Of a stretch of 64,000 nucleotides of DNA, positions 35,248 through 45,135 are shown one piece after another (position 1 is the first letter of the stretch; each line of letters opens with the position of its first letter). This DNA is from Kordia sp. SMS9 (GTDB lineage Bacteria > Bacteroidota > Bacteroidia > Flavobacteriales > Flavobacteriaceae). The notes beneath the pieces were generated by a model. That model was not told where the DNA came from. It worked only from the letters and a program-made list of their open reading frames with translations, and searched no databases. The stretch spans positions 2,453,533 to 2,517,532 of the forward strand of contig NZ_CP031153.1 in assembly GCF_003352465.1 (NCBI RefSeq). Direction: 5' to 3'. The position numbers and the translations under genes were made by a program.

Positions 35248-36342
35248 CTATGAATACTTGATTGGATTTGTATTTTCTGCTGATAAAATGATCGCAAAAT
35301 TAGGAATTTTTTTCGTAAGATGCTCAAATAAAAGATTTTTTGTGTATTGTTCACTTTCATAATGCCCAATATCTGCCAAAATTAATTGTCCTTCTGCCTG
35401 ATAAAAATCGTGATATTTCAAGTCTGCCGTCACATACGCATCCACGCCAGCACGTTTGGCAGCACTAATAGCAAAACTTCCGCTTCCGCCCAAAACCGCT
35501 ACTTTTTGAATCATTTTTCCTGACAAAGCAGAATGTCGCACCACTGGAACGTTCATTTTTGTTTTTAAAAGTGTCATGAAATGCACTTCGTTGATTGGAT
35601 TTGTAAATTCGCCAATCATGCCCATACCAATATGCTGATTCGTATTTTCCAAGGTTGTAATCTCATAGGCAACTTCTTCATACGGATGTGTTTCATGCAA
35701 AGTTTTGATCACTTTTCCTTCCAAATGTCGTGCAAACGTAATTCCGAGTTGTACTTCTTCTTCAAAATGGGTTTCCCCTTTGTTGCCAATCGTAGGATTT
35801 GAAGCTTCATTTCCTTGAAAACTTCCCAAACCTTCGATGTTGAAACTGCAATTTTCATAATTCCCAATACTTCCTGCACCAATCGCAAACAAGGCATTGC
35901 GGACTTTTTCAGCGGCTGTCTTGGGTACAAACGTGATGAGTTTTTTGATCGTTGCTTTCTGCGGAATTAAAATAGATTTGTTTGTCAAACCTAATTCATC
36001 ACAAATCCGATCGCTCACGCCATTCCACGAATTATCCAGTGCAGTGTGCATGGCGTAAATAGCAATATCGTTCTTAATCGCTTTTAAAACCACGCGTTCC
36101 ACATAGGTTTTTCCAGTAATTTTTTTTAAGCCTGAAAAAATAATAGGATGAAAACTCACAATCATATTGCAATTTTTTTCAATAGCTTCATCCACCACAT
36201 TTTCAAGGGTATCTAACGAAATCAATACGCCAGAAACTTCTTGTTGGCTATTTCCAACGAGCAAACCGACATTGTCAAAATCTTCCGCATAGGCAAGCGG
36301 GCAGAATTCTTCAATGTGCGACATGATATCTTGAACTTTCAT
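35248..36342 (-). CDS. Nif3-like dinuclear metal-centre protein
   Basis: The 364-residue protein has the Nif3/YqfO pattern: VSFHPIIFSGLKKI, YAMHTALDNSWNGVSDR, ADIGHYESEQYT (metal-binding His and Glu). The middle third is the CutA1-like insert (FVPKTAAEKVRNALFAIGAG, ETHPYEEVAYEI) found in the long form. The family has GTP cyclohydrolase-like or unknown hydrolase activity. It is followed after 2 bp by the coiled-coil gene. Confidence 0.85.
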   Translation of the reverse strand: MKVQDIMSHIEEFCPLAYAEDFDNVGLLVGNSQQEVSGVLISLDTLENVVDEAIEKNCNMIVSFHPIIFSGLKKITGKTYVERVVLKAIKNDIAIYAMHTALDNSWNGVSDRICDELGLTNKSILIPQKATIKKLITFVPKTAAEKVRNALFAIGAGSIGNYENCSFNIEGLGSFQGNEASNPTIGNKGETHFEEEVQLGITFARHLEGKVIKTLHETHPYEEVAYEITTLENTNQHIGMGMIGEFTNPINEVHFMTLLKTKMNVPVVRHSALSGKMIQKVAVLGGSGSFAISAAKRAGVDAYVTADLKYHDFYQAEGQLILADIGHYESEQYTKNLLFEHLTKKIPNFAIILSAENTNPIKYS

Positions 36343-36514
36343 CTTTCTTCCTTTTTATCAAATATAGAAATTAGCCTTAAAAAATGACAATAAAAAATAA
36401 AAAGCATGCCTATTTAGAACGCTTACGAATTCGTTGCTACGCTTACAAACTAATTTTCGGGTGGAATGGGCAAAATAATTAACTTAAAAAAGAAATCAAA
36501 AAATAGCATTCGCC

Positions 36515-36943
36515 ATGAAACAAAATGTAATCATACTCATTCTTTTTTTTATCAGTTTTAGTGCTTTTTCTCAGTTGCGAAGTGGAATTATTCCTATTGA
36601 AGACGATCGCTTGTTTAAAGTCGTGCTAGAAATTAACGAAAACAATGTGCTTTCCAGAAGCAACGAACATTTTAGAATGCAAGCTATTAAAGTAAAAAGT
36701 GACGAACGCGCTACGGATGATGAAGATATTCAGGCGTTTAAAAGTTTTTATTACATCGTTATTGCCAATTTTGAACAATCGCCACAAGGGAAATTATACA
36801 AAACCGCCAATTTGATTTCGCCACAAATTTCGGTGTATCCCGATAGTTATCGTTTTTTCAAAATTTTAATCACGCATGGCGAACAACAGGAAAAGCAGTT
36901 AGTATTGTTTGCTTCTAATGAGAAGATTTATGTGAAGAAGTAG
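36515..36943 (+). CDS. Small secreted protein, unknown
   Basis: The 142-residue protein has a signal peptide (FSAFSQ) and a small soluble mature domain with YYIVIANFEQSPQGKLYKT. No domain is recognised. It stands alone between minus-strand genes. Confidence 0.55.
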   Translation: MKQNVIILILFFISFSAFSQLRSGIIPIEDDRLFKVVLEINENNVLSRSNEHFRMQAIKVKSDERATDDEDIQAFKSFYYIVIANFEQSPQGKLYKTANLISPQISVYPDSYRFFKILITHGEQQEKQLVLFASNEKIYVKK

Positions 36944-36986
36944 AGAGGGAGTCGGATTGTATAGTTCAGAATTTTCATTCTCTTAG

Positions 36987-37445
36987 TTAATGATTTTCAC
37001 TGCTATTATTTTCTTTGTAGTCTCCAAATGACGCTATGTCAATTATTTCAAGAAAACTATTCGCATTATTAATTGCACGTTCATAAACATCAAGAGTCAT
37101 CAATTTATTATGATATATATGAAACATTTTTTCTTTTTTTAATAGGATTTCCTTTTTCAACTCTTCAAGCTTGTAGACTTTTCCAGTAGGGACAATGGCA
37201 AGTTCTACATTATACTTTGGAGCCGAAAGAAATGATAGCAAACTATTAACTTTTTCCTTTTTGATAATTTTCACCTTCAAAAGCTTGCCATCAGCATCAA
37301 TGTATTTCCATTTGGGGATTTTTTTGATGTATTTTTCTTTGAATGTGAATTTCGATTCCCAAGTCAAATCTGAAAAAAACACTCTTTCACTTTCAAAGAG
37401 GAATTCGGTCATATCCATGATGGGGAATTTGATTTCGTTGAGCAT
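36987..37445 (-). CDS. Hypothetical protein
   Basis: The 152-residue protein has no signal peptide and many Lys and Glu. KWKYIDADGKLLKVKIIKKE suggests a beta hairpin. It begins 10 bp after the GH30 gene on the same strand, so it may be the last gene of that transcript. No family is recognised. Confidence 0.5.
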   Translation of the reverse strand: MLNEIKFPIMDMTEFLFESERVFFSDLTWESKFTFKEKYIKKIPKWKYIDADGKLLKVKIIKKEKVNSLLSFLSAPKYNVELAIVPTGKVYKLEELKKEILLKKEKMFHIYHNKLMTLDVYERAINNANSFLEIIDIASFGDYKENNSSENH

Positions 37446-37455
37446 TTTCGGTTTT

Positions 37456-39156
37456 TTAATGATGATTCAAGTGCTTCTCGTCAGAAGAATTATTCTTAAA
37501 ATGAATGGTTTGCAATGCTCTTGGCGCAATTTCTATGTTGTGAGTTTCGTTTTGTAAAGTGAATTCGATACCTACAGGCTTCTCGGTTTTATTAAAAACA
37601 ACAACAGCGATAGATTTGTCAGGATTCTTAGCCGCAGTATACACAATACCTTCCGCTTTTTTACCTTCAATAGCAATTCTGCGCGCTCCAGGTCGTATAA
37701 ATTTGCTAAAATGGCTGAGTAAATAGTAGAGCGGCGTATATATGACTTCGTCCGTTATCGGATTGATCAAGACTGGTGCACTATTAAAATTATCATACGG
37801 ATTGGGTTGTCCTTTGTTGCTGAGAATCATACACCATTCCACATAGCCTTGCGTACCGTGATTGAGATCGGTGATGATATCGTAAATGTATGTGTCAAAA
37901 GGCACAAAAGTACCTGCGTAATCTGTACTTTCTCTCCAATATTGCCCTACAGGATCGTTCGCGTCAATATCAATGCTAGATTCTGTATGAATCATTCCTT
38001 TTCCTTGCCAATTTGTTCTTAGGCTATCTAATGCTTCTGCATGATAGTTATTCTTTTCAAGTTCTGAGCTCGCGTACCAATGAAAAGCTGTTCCCCAAGC
38101 ATATTTAGCTGCTTCTGGATCATTGTAGGTAGCGTTTACATAATTATTCATTGTAGATTTATTGTGGTCATATATCAACACGCGTACACCAGAATTTAAA
38201 TTATCAAGAGTAAGATGTCCGTCTTTGACAAGTTGCGGACCAAAATGATTTTTTAAAAAATCGCGTCCTTGTTCTGGAGAGAATCCATTGCTATCCCAAC
38301 GTGCATCGTGTGCATGTAATGGTTCGTTCTGAGGTGTTATTCCCCAAATATTGATGCCTTTTTCAGCGTAAGCACTTATATATTTTGAAAGATAGGTAGC
38401 CCAAACACCATAAAATTCTGGTTTTAAAGAACCGTTTGTCATTTCAGCAGTTTCTCCTTGTTTCATCCAAGAAGGCGGACTCCAAGGAGAAGCAATAATT
38501 TTAAAGTCTGCATTTTTAATATTAGAAGCTTCCAATATCATTGGAATCATATCATAACTAGGCGTTACCAATTCAATACCTTTTACTTGATCATTTTCGT
38601 TACCTGAAAATCCTTTGATGTCTTCATTGATCGTAAATGTAGAAAGGTCTGTATCATTCTCTTCAACATAACTGTAATGATTATTAGCGTAGTCACTACT
38701 GTTGATGTGTGTTCGCGTAAGTGAAAATCCAGCACCTTTTGTGGGACTGAAAAGTTTTGTTAGGACTTCTTTGCGAAGTGTTTCTGGAATGGTTGCCAAA
38801 TTCCACGCGGACGATTCTGTGAAAGAAGCTCCAAAACCAATATATTCTTGAAATTTTTGATTCGGTTTTATAAGCAAACTAATTTTTTCACCATTGTCAG
38901 TGGATGATTGCATAGCGTTTTGTGGAATTAATTTAAGATTATCGCCAGACGCCGAGGTTTGATAAACTTCTACAGATGAGAATTCACTTTTTTTAGAAGT
39001 ACAGGCTGTAATTAAAATAGCTGCAATGAGTGTTTTTAAAAATGTTGTATTCGGTTTTGTGAGTTTCACTATTGATGGTGTATTCAGGACATTCACTACA
39101 TTGCGTTTTAAATTAAACAAAAGACTACTCAATTTCTGTGATGCTAAAATCAGCAA
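37456..39156 (-). CDS. GH30-family glycosidase lipoprotein
   Basis: The 566-residue protein has a lipobox LIAAILITAC and then a glycoside hydrolase family 30 (beta-glucosidase, endo-beta-1,6-glucanase or glucosylceramidase) barrel: QEYIGFGASFTESSA, SLTRTHINSSDY, acid/base Glu278 in TPQNEP and nucleophile Glu392 in MIHTESS. The C-terminal side beta-domain follows (TPLYYLLSHFSKFIRPGA). The open frame overlaps the upstream gene by 32 bp, which suggests coupling. It acts at the cell surface on a beta-glucan, though the exact linkage is unknown. Confidence 0.85.
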   Translation of the reverse strand: MLILASQKLSSLLFNLKRNVVNVLNTPSIVKLTKPNTTFLKTLIAAILITACTSKKSEFSSVEVYQTSASGDNLKLIPQNAMQSSTDNGEKISLLIKPNQKFQEYIGFGASFTESSAWNLATIPETLRKEVLTKLFSPTKGAGFSLTRTHINSSDYANNHYSYVEENDTDLSTFTINEDIKGFSGNENDQVKGIELVTPSYDMIPMILEASNIKNADFKIIASPWSPPSWMKQGETAEMTNGSLKPEFYGVWATYLSKYISAYAEKGINIWGITPQNEPLHAHDARWDSNGFSPEQGRDFLKNHFGPQLVKDGHLTLDNLNSGVRVLIYDHNKSTMNNYVNATYNDPEAAKYAWGTAFHWYASSELEKNNYHAEALDSLRTNWQGKGMIHTESSIDIDANDPVGQYWRESTDYAGTFVPFDTYIYDIITDLNHGTQGYVEWCMILSNKGQPNPYDNFNSAPVLINPITDEVIYTPLYYLLSHFSKFIRPGARRIAIEGKKAEGIVYTAAKNPDKSIAVVVFNKTEKPVGIEFTLQNETHNIEIAPRALQTIHFKNNSSDEKHLNHH

Positions 39157-40240
39157 ATAGCACTTCTTCGTCTCTTAGGTCTTGGGCATTCAGCAAACTT
39201 CGATAAATTCCCCATTTTGGTCTTACAAAAGAAGCTTCTGGTCTCCAGTTTACAATAGATGAGTTTGCATAAGAAAACAGAACACTCCCGTCACTAACTT
39301 TTTTTATTTCAATTTCATACGTGCCAGAAACGCCATATTCAATGGTTTCTGTAACTTCCAGCCACGTATTTACAAGTGGCGCTAAGTCTGTTTGTGCCAA
39401 CGTGCTTTGACTGTCGGTTTCTGCATAGCGCAATTCAAGTCTGTCAGGACTTCCCTTTCTTGTGGTTAAGGTATACATTGGCATACTTTCTAGCGATCCT
39501 CCAACGGATTTTAGTTGGTGTAAATGTGTGAAATTTGGCGAAGATTGAAATCCTGCATTCAACTTAAATTTCCAGTTGTACACTACTTTTTCATTTTCAA
39601 TGCCTATTAAATTATCGGGTGATTGATTATAGGTTTTTATCTCATTGCGTTGTCTGTCAAAATTTAAACAGCGATCATCGTCTGGCGTTGTATGAATGTA
39701 AAACCGAAAAACATTTGTGTTTAGTTCGGCATCAAATAGTTCATCAATATGTTCGCCAAAAGCATTGTGACTACAATCTGGCGTTTCAATAGGATTATGG
39801 CCTGGCGCCAATACAGAAGTAATGAGTTCGTATGTATTTCCTGGACCATTTGCTTTTAGTTGCACACCTACATTTTTTTCCAAATTGATTGTCACTGAAT
39901 TGTTTGATGGATTTGAATCGTTATAGACATTCTGAAATGCAGTTTTAAAATTTAGTGTCGCAGTTACTTGCGTTGTATCAACATTAAAAATTTGTTCTTT
40001 TTCAGTTTCACTCACATTTGCACTTCCATACGTATAACTTAGTGCATTTTCTACTTTTTGCAATAAGTCATTCTCGTCATTCCAAGAAATTGAAGTTTCA
40101 GACGATGTTACAGAAATATCTGTTAGTATTGGTGTTGTTCCGTTATTTCCATCATTTTCAGGAGTATTTTCATCGTTGCTACAACTGTTTAGACTGATAT
40201 GTGAAATGAGTAGTAAGACTAGAAATGAAAGCTTTTTCAT
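39125..40240 (-). CDS. Jelly-roll polysaccharide-lyase-like lipoprotein
   Basis: The 371-residue protein has lipobox LNSC, an Asp/Asn-rich linker, an N-terminal Ig-like part, and a concanavalin-type beta-jelly-roll (VYNWKFKLNAGF, FTHLHQLKSV, RLELRYAETD, KWGIYRSLLN, VLFADFSITEIE). This resembles heparinase-I/PL7-type lyases. I cannot assign the catalytic residues. With the GH30 gene it forms a surface polysaccharide pair. No SusC or SusD gene is seen beside it, so this is not a full utilisation locus. Confidence 0.6.
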   Translation of the reverse strand: MKKLSFLVLLLISHISLNSCSNDENTPENDGNNGTTPILTDISVTSSETSISWNDENDLLQKVENALSYTYGSANVSETEKEQIFNVDTTQVTATLNFKTAFQNVYNDSNPSNNSVTINLEKNVGVQLKANGPGNTYELITSVLAPGHNPIETPDCSHNAFGEHIDELFDAELNTNVFRFYIHTTPDDDRCLNFDRQRNEIKTYNQSPDNLIGIENEKVVYNWKFKLNAGFQSSPNFTHLHQLKSVGGSLESMPMYTLTTRKGSPDRLELRYAETDSQSTLAQTDLAPLVNTWLEVTETIEYGVSGTYEIEIKKVSDGSVLFSYANSSIVNWRPEASFVRPKWGIYRSLLNAQDLRDEEVLFADFSITEIE

Positions 40241-40454
40241 ATTTTAAATAACAATGATAATTTATACGTGGGTTTCTTTTTATTGTTGTGTGTTCAACTT
40301 TTTATAAAAATACGACATTCTGTTTAGAATTAAAGTTACCTATCTAGGTTTTCATGTTAGTTAGTTTGCCATTGCATGCATCTTTGTGTTGAATACTGCC
40401 GAATATTCAGCATTACATTTTCATTTCTAGCTTAAAAAATGATATTTTCGCTTT

Positions 40455-41468
40455 ATGCGACGACTTCGACTGCTTTTATTCCCTTTTTCTGTGCTGTATG
40501 GCGCCATTGTATTTGTGCGCAATTGGCTGTTTGATAAAGGCTATTTGAAATCGACTTCATATAGTTTTCCTGTAATTTGTGTTGGAAACCTTAGTGTTGG
40601 CGGCACGGGAAAATCTCCCATGATTGAATATTTGATTCGTTTGCTGAAAGATGAATATAAAGTTGCGACACTAAGCAGAGGTTACAAACGAAAAACAACG
40701 GGTTTTTTGTTGGCGGATGAACACACTACAGCGTCTGATATTGGTGATGAACCGTTGCAGTTTTACCATAAATTTAAAAATGACATTCAGGTTGCGGTAG
40801 AAGCAAAGCGCACTGTCGGAATTGAAACCTTACGGAACCTGTCAATTTCACTAGAAGTAATTTTGTTGGATGATGCGTTTCAACATCGAAAAGTCAATGC
40901 GGGATTCAATATTTTACTCACGCCTTTTTACGATTTGTATGCGAATGATTTTATGTTGCCCGCAGGAAATTTACGCGAACCCATTTCCGGAGCCAAACGC
41001 GCCGATGTGATTATTGTGACGAAATGTCCAACCGAAGTTTCTGCAGCAGAACGCACGCGAATTGTAAAGAAATTACGCCCAAAAGCACAGCAAAAAGTGT
41101 TTTTTACGACGATTGCCTATTCTGAAAGCATTTACAGCGAAAGCGAAGAACTATTATTGTCTTCTTTGAAAGCTTCCGAATTTGTACTCATCACAGGAAT
41201 TGCGAATCCGAAACCGTTGCTGCAACACTTAAACGATCAACAATTGCAGTATACGCACCTTGAATATGCTGATCATTATCATTTCAGCGAAAGCGATATT
41301 CAAACGATTAAACAGAAAGTAGGAGACAAACGCATGTTAACCACCGAAAAGGATTTTATGCGTTTGAAAGGTCGTTTGGACAAGTTGTATTATTTGCCAA
41401 TTGAAGTTGCGTTTTTGGCAGGCGAAGCGGAGTTTCAAGGGAAAGTTAAGCTGTTTTTGGAATCGTAA
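40455..41468 (+). CDS. lpxK: Tetraacyldisaccharide 4'-kinase
   Basis: The 337-residue LpxK phosphorylates the 4' position of the lipid A disaccharide precursor at the inner membrane. The P-loop is VGNLSVGGTGKSPM, with LLDDAFQH as the Walker-B/catalytic part, and the N-terminal hydrophobic segment LLLFPFSVLYGAIVFV is its membrane anchor. The length and motifs are normal for Bacteroidetes. It is a single gene here, with a REP-like repeat after it. Confidence 0.95.
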   Translation: MRRLRLLLFPFSVLYGAIVFVRNWLFDKGYLKSTSYSFPVICVGNLSVGGTGKSPMIEYLIRLLKDEYKVATLSRGYKRKTTGFLLADEHTTASDIGDEPLQFYHKFKNDIQVAVEAKRTVGIETLRNLSISLEVILLDDAFQHRKVNAGFNILLTPFYDLYANDFMLPAGNLREPISGAKRADVIIVTKCPTEVSAAERTRIVKKLRPKAQQKVFFTTIAYSESIYSESEELLLSSLKASEFVLITGIANPKPLLQHLNDQQLQYTHLEYADHYHFSESDIQTIKQKVGDKRMLTTEKDFMRLKGRLDKLYYLPIEVAFLAGEAEFQGKVKLFLES

Positions 41469-41489
41469 CTTGTTTAGGTTTCAAAGTAC

Positions 41490-41556
41490 TTCTCGATACA
41501 GTTTTCTGCATTTCGACAAGCTCAATGACAGAAAACCACTCGAAGTGACGTTTTGG
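41490..41556. repeat. REP-like element after lpxK
   Basis: GTTTTCTG and CAGAAAAC form an 8-bp stem around a core CATTTCGACAAGCTCAATGA. Outside it, CTTCTCGA and CTCGAAGTGA give imperfect ends. It shares the TTCGA...CTCA theme of the elements at 24019 and 26016. Confidence 0.6.
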
Positions 41557-41591
41557 GAGTTTACATGTAAATAGGTATAACATATAAACTT

Positions 41592-44435
41592 TCAAGCTTT
41601 TCTCATACGATTTTTTCTAAAGATTGAAATAAATAACATCAATAAACCAATTCCTAAAACATACCAAACAAGATTAGAAGTCGGCGGAATGTCAACTACA
41701 CTTTCATCACCGTACAATATAAAACCTGTCCAGTAATACGGTTGCGCTAATTTGGTGCCTTTGTGCGAATTGAGATAGTTGAGTTTGGCTTTTTGCAAGG
41801 CTTCCGATTTGGTATTTCCCGCTTTTAAGTTGGTGTAAAAACTACCCATGATTTCACTGGTCGATTGATCGGGAACTTCCCATAAACTCACGACGGTTGC
41901 AGGAACGCCAGCAAAGGTAAATGCGCGTTGAAAAGATTCTAAGTTTCTGCCCGCACTTTCTTTTCCCAACCCTGTGTTGCACGCGCTCAACACTGCCAAA
42001 TCGGCTTTGAGCTGCAATGCGTAGAGTTCTTCCAAATACAAATCGTCATCACTTTCCTTGTTTTTGTTGAAGAGTAATTTGCTCAGTCCAGGTTCGTCAT
42101 TGTTGATTTCGGCATGCATTGCCAAGTGCAAAATACCAGCTTTTGGCGCAGTTTTTAAGAAATAGTTTTTAGAAATGTTGTCTCCGATATAGATTTTTGA
42201 CGGGAATAATTTGCTAATAACTTCCGCTTCTTTTTTGGCACCTTTTAAAAAGGAATTGCTATTGTTTCGCGTGGCAAGTGCGTTTTCTGTTTTTGGATAC
42301 TTGGGCGCGTAAATCGCTAAAAGACCTTTTTGAGATGTTGGTGGCTGATTTTTTAAGTGAATGAATCCTAAATTAGAGGTGTATCGAATTTCATGATTTT
42401 TGGTGAAAAATTGATCGTTCTTTTGAAGAATTTCAAACGGAATACGATACAGTTCGCCATCCGGATTGATGATGATTTTAGTGAATTTTTGATCAATCTC
42501 TGGCAACAGTTTTTCGGCTAAAAGTGTGGCAGATTGTACATCGTACGTTCTGTTGCGAATGCTGTTGAGTAAGGTTTCTTCTAAGGCGATTTCAGTTGCT
42601 GTCCACGGACGAAGTTCCCAATTGATCGTTTTGGCAGTAATAGAAAAGATGGCAATTTCGGAATCGAGCAGCATATATTTTAGCACTAATTCATCTCCAC
42701 GTAAGTGTTTTTGTAAAGCGTCTATTTCAAATTTTTGATTGCTTACCAATTCTAAATTTGGAAAGGTTTTATTGGTAAAGCGTGTATGGTCGTTGATGCG
42801 TTCTTGAATGGAATCTATGTTGCGAATGTTTTTTGCTCGTTTTGCCGCTGTAAGTTGTGTGCGTAAGTAGAGATGTCTAAATTTTAACGAATCGAGCTGT
42901 GGCAATGTATTTGTAAATCGGTTTTGATAAAATTGCTGCCAAGTTAGTTGATTCATGATGGTTTCGGTACGACTTAATACATCGCGTACTGAAATAATTT
43001 CTGAATTTGGATATTCCTTTTTAGCGAGCAATGATCCGTGAAGAATTTTTCGTAAAACCTCGTTTTGACCAGGATTGAATTTCGTACGCGCATAACTGTT
43101 TTCAAATTGTAAAAAGGCAATGCGATAGAGTGCTGGAAGTATTTTTTGAACTACAGGATCGTCTCTGTAAAACTTTTCTAATTTCTCGGCAACTCTTCGG
43201 ATCAATCGTGTTTCTCCGTAGGTTTTACTCGGTTTGAAATTGCTGTAATCTTTGGCTAAAACCGTAGTGTCCGAATGAATTTTTTCAATAACCGTATGGA
43301 AAATTTGCAATGCGCTCTCTTTTTGTTTCCTTTTCGCTTTGATGAGTGCTTTTTGGGCAAGAAAAAAAGATCTTCGATAATCGTTTTCAGACATGGAATC
43401 CAACAGTGCTACAATCAATTTTTCTGCTTTGGGCAATTCGTTTCCATACGTGAGCGCTTTGCATTTGTTGTATTTAAACGTAATCAAATCGCCTTTAAAG
43501 TCTTCGTTTTCCACCAAATCAATGGACTTGTCCAAGTAATACGAACCTGTTTGCAAATCTTTGGGAGAAAGCAATGAATCGTGAATGTGACTGATATACC
43601 AATCGCCCACGTGATTCATGGAAGTAGTGTAATAAATTTGCTCGTGTTTGTTGAACTTAGGAGAGTTGCGCAATTGGTCTAACTCTTTTACGACATTCAT
43701 CAGCGCCAAACTATCTTCTTGGCTTTTTCCTTGTTTATACAACAAATACGCTTCTCGATACGCCAATACTATTTCATAGCGGTCTTTTCTTACTTTGTCG
43801 AGAAATTCACGGTGTTTGTCATAAGTTGTATGTGCCAAACGAATATACCGTTTCGCAGCTTCTAAATTTCCATGATAGGAAGCTTGACTGGAGAGAAATA
43901 CGTATGCATCTACCAAATAATCTAAATTTTTATCATTGGTATCCGTTAAATATTTCAGCGCAGTTTTCATGCTCAGTTTTGCGCGTTTGGCAAAGTTTAA
44001 TCCTGATTCTCCATAAGCTCTTTTGTAGTATAAAACGCCTGTAGTATGCCTGCCGCGTTGGCTGTTGTTGTTTTTGCAAAAGGTAAGTCCAACATTTGCA
44101 CTTTTTACACTTTCTAAATAGTTTTTTTGGTTATAATGTGCTTGGTGTTGATTGTAATACAAATCTGCCATGTTCAAACTATCCGCTTCCGTTTTGGGTT
44201 GGACATTTTTGAGATGTTTGTCTAAATACGCTAATAAGGTATCGTATTGTTTGGTGTTGACCAAGGCATTCGATTTCCCCCACAAGAAAGTAATTGTCGG
44301 TTTTACAAGGGTATCTTGTTGTTGCACTTTTTGAAATGTGAAACTTTTAGCTTTCAAACCTGTACAAAAGAATAGTACGCATAGTATACAACTGATGCGT
44401 ACTTTTGAAAAAAGATATGGTTTGGGTTGTTGCAT
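41592..44435 (-). CDS. TPR-CHAT protein
   Basis: The 947-residue protein has a signal-like start (LFFCTGLKAKS), long helical TPR-like repeats (about 80-540) and a C-terminal CHAT domain, the caspase-like fold, with the catalytic pair His774 in LHLAMHAE and Cys819 in LSACNTG. A transmembrane helix near the end (NLVWYVLGIGLLMLFISIF) and the basic tail follow. CHAT proteases in other contexts work in cell-death or sorting pathways; the family in Bacteroidetes is often linked to sigma factor/TPR operons such as the one at 46653. Its activity here is inferred from intact catalytic residues. Confidence 0.8.
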   Translation of the reverse strand: MQQPKPYLFSKVRISCILCVLFFCTGLKAKSFTFQKVQQQDTLVKPTITFLWGKSNALVNTKQYDTLLAYLDKHLKNVQPKTEADSLNMADLYYNQHQAHYNQKNYLESVKSANVGLTFCKNNNSQRGRHTTGVLYYKRAYGESGLNFAKRAKLSMKTALKYLTDTNDKNLDYLVDAYVFLSSQASYHGNLEAAKRYIRLAHTTYDKHREFLDKVRKDRYEIVLAYREAYLLYKQGKSQEDSLALMNVVKELDQLRNSPKFNKHEQIYYTTSMNHVGDWYISHIHDSLLSPKDLQTGSYYLDKSIDLVENEDFKGDLITFKYNKCKALTYGNELPKAEKLIVALLDSMSENDYRRSFFLAQKALIKAKRKQKESALQIFHTVIEKIHSDTTVLAKDYSNFKPSKTYGETRLIRRVAEKLEKFYRDDPVVQKILPALYRIAFLQFENSYARTKFNPGQNEVLRKILHGSLLAKKEYPNSEIISVRDVLSRTETIMNQLTWQQFYQNRFTNTLPQLDSLKFRHLYLRTQLTAAKRAKNIRNIDSIQERINDHTRFTNKTFPNLELVSNQKFEIDALQKHLRGDELVLKYMLLDSEIAIFSITAKTINWELRPWTATEIALEETLLNSIRNRTYDVQSATLLAEKLLPEIDQKFTKIIINPDGELYRIPFEILQKNDQFFTKNHEIRYTSNLGFIHLKNQPPTSQKGLLAIYAPKYPKTENALATRNNSNSFLKGAKKEAEVISKLFPSKIYIGDNISKNYFLKTAPKAGILHLAMHAEINNDEPGLSKLLFNKNKESDDDLYLEELYALQLKADLAVLSACNTGLGKESAGRNLESFQRAFTFAGVPATVVSLWEVPDQSTSEIMGSFYTNLKAGNTKSEALQKAKLNYLNSHKGTKLAQPYYWTGFILYGDESVVDIPPTSNLVWYVLGIGLLMLFISIFRKNRMRKA

Positions 44436-44478
44436 TTTTATGAAATCAGGCTACTAGTTTGCTTAAAAATACAACTTT

Positions 44479-45072
44479 TTAAAAAAGTCCTGTGCTTTTG
44501 GCAATTTCAATAGCAATGTTTTTATAATCTCTCTTTTTGGCTAATTCTTCTTTGTTAAATGGTGATCCAGGAATGGTAATCGTAATTATATATCCTTCCA
44601 TTTTTATGGAGAGTTCTCGTTTTTTACCCACCCAAATGGCTGCCTGTCCCAAACCTGAAACATACGCGGACGATTTGGACATTTTCTTTTTCAATTCCCA
44701 AGTTTGTTTCCAATCTTCACCTTCTGCTATTACATTTTCAGCTGCGAAGATGGTTCCGCTTAAAAAATCAAATTTTTCATCGCTCATATACACTAAGAAT
44801 CGACAATTTTTTGAAGCAAATGTTTTGCCTTCATCAAATAGAATTTTTTTTGAGTCAGGATAAAACTCTTTTAGTTTTGATTCGTTGATGTACGAACACA
44901 TGTTTTTTGGAAGTGCGGAGAATGCTACTTTATTTCCCGAAAAGTTAGTGTTTATAAAATTAGTGTCTCCTAAATCTTGTCCGATGATTGTATTTTTATC
45001 GCCAAAACAAGAAATTAGTAAAAAGGAAATAGCGATGGTATATGCGATACGGTTGATATTTTTTATTTTCAT
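44479..45072 (-). CDS. Lipoprotein, unknown function
   Basis: The 197-residue lipoprotein (lipobox FLLISC) has two other cysteines (NMCSY, KNCRF) and a C-terminal beta-hairpin MEGYIITITIPGSPF. No family is recognised. It lies between the TPR-CHAT gene and the DUF4412 gene in a minus-strand run. Confidence 0.55.
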   Translation of the reverse strand: MKIKNINRIAYTIAISFLLISCFGDKNTIIGQDLGDTNFINTNFSGNKVAFSALPKNMCSYINESKLKEFYPDSKKILFDEGKTFASKNCRFLVYMSDEKFDFLSGTIFAAENVIAEGEDWKQTWELKKKMSKSSAYVSGLGQAAIWVGKKRELSIKMEGYIITITIPGSPFNKEELAKKRDYKNIAIEIAKSTGLF

Positions 45073-45135
45073 ATATAGTTTGAAATTATTTTTTTGAGTG
45101 TAATTGTTTAAGTTTTAATGATTCAAAGTAAAGTC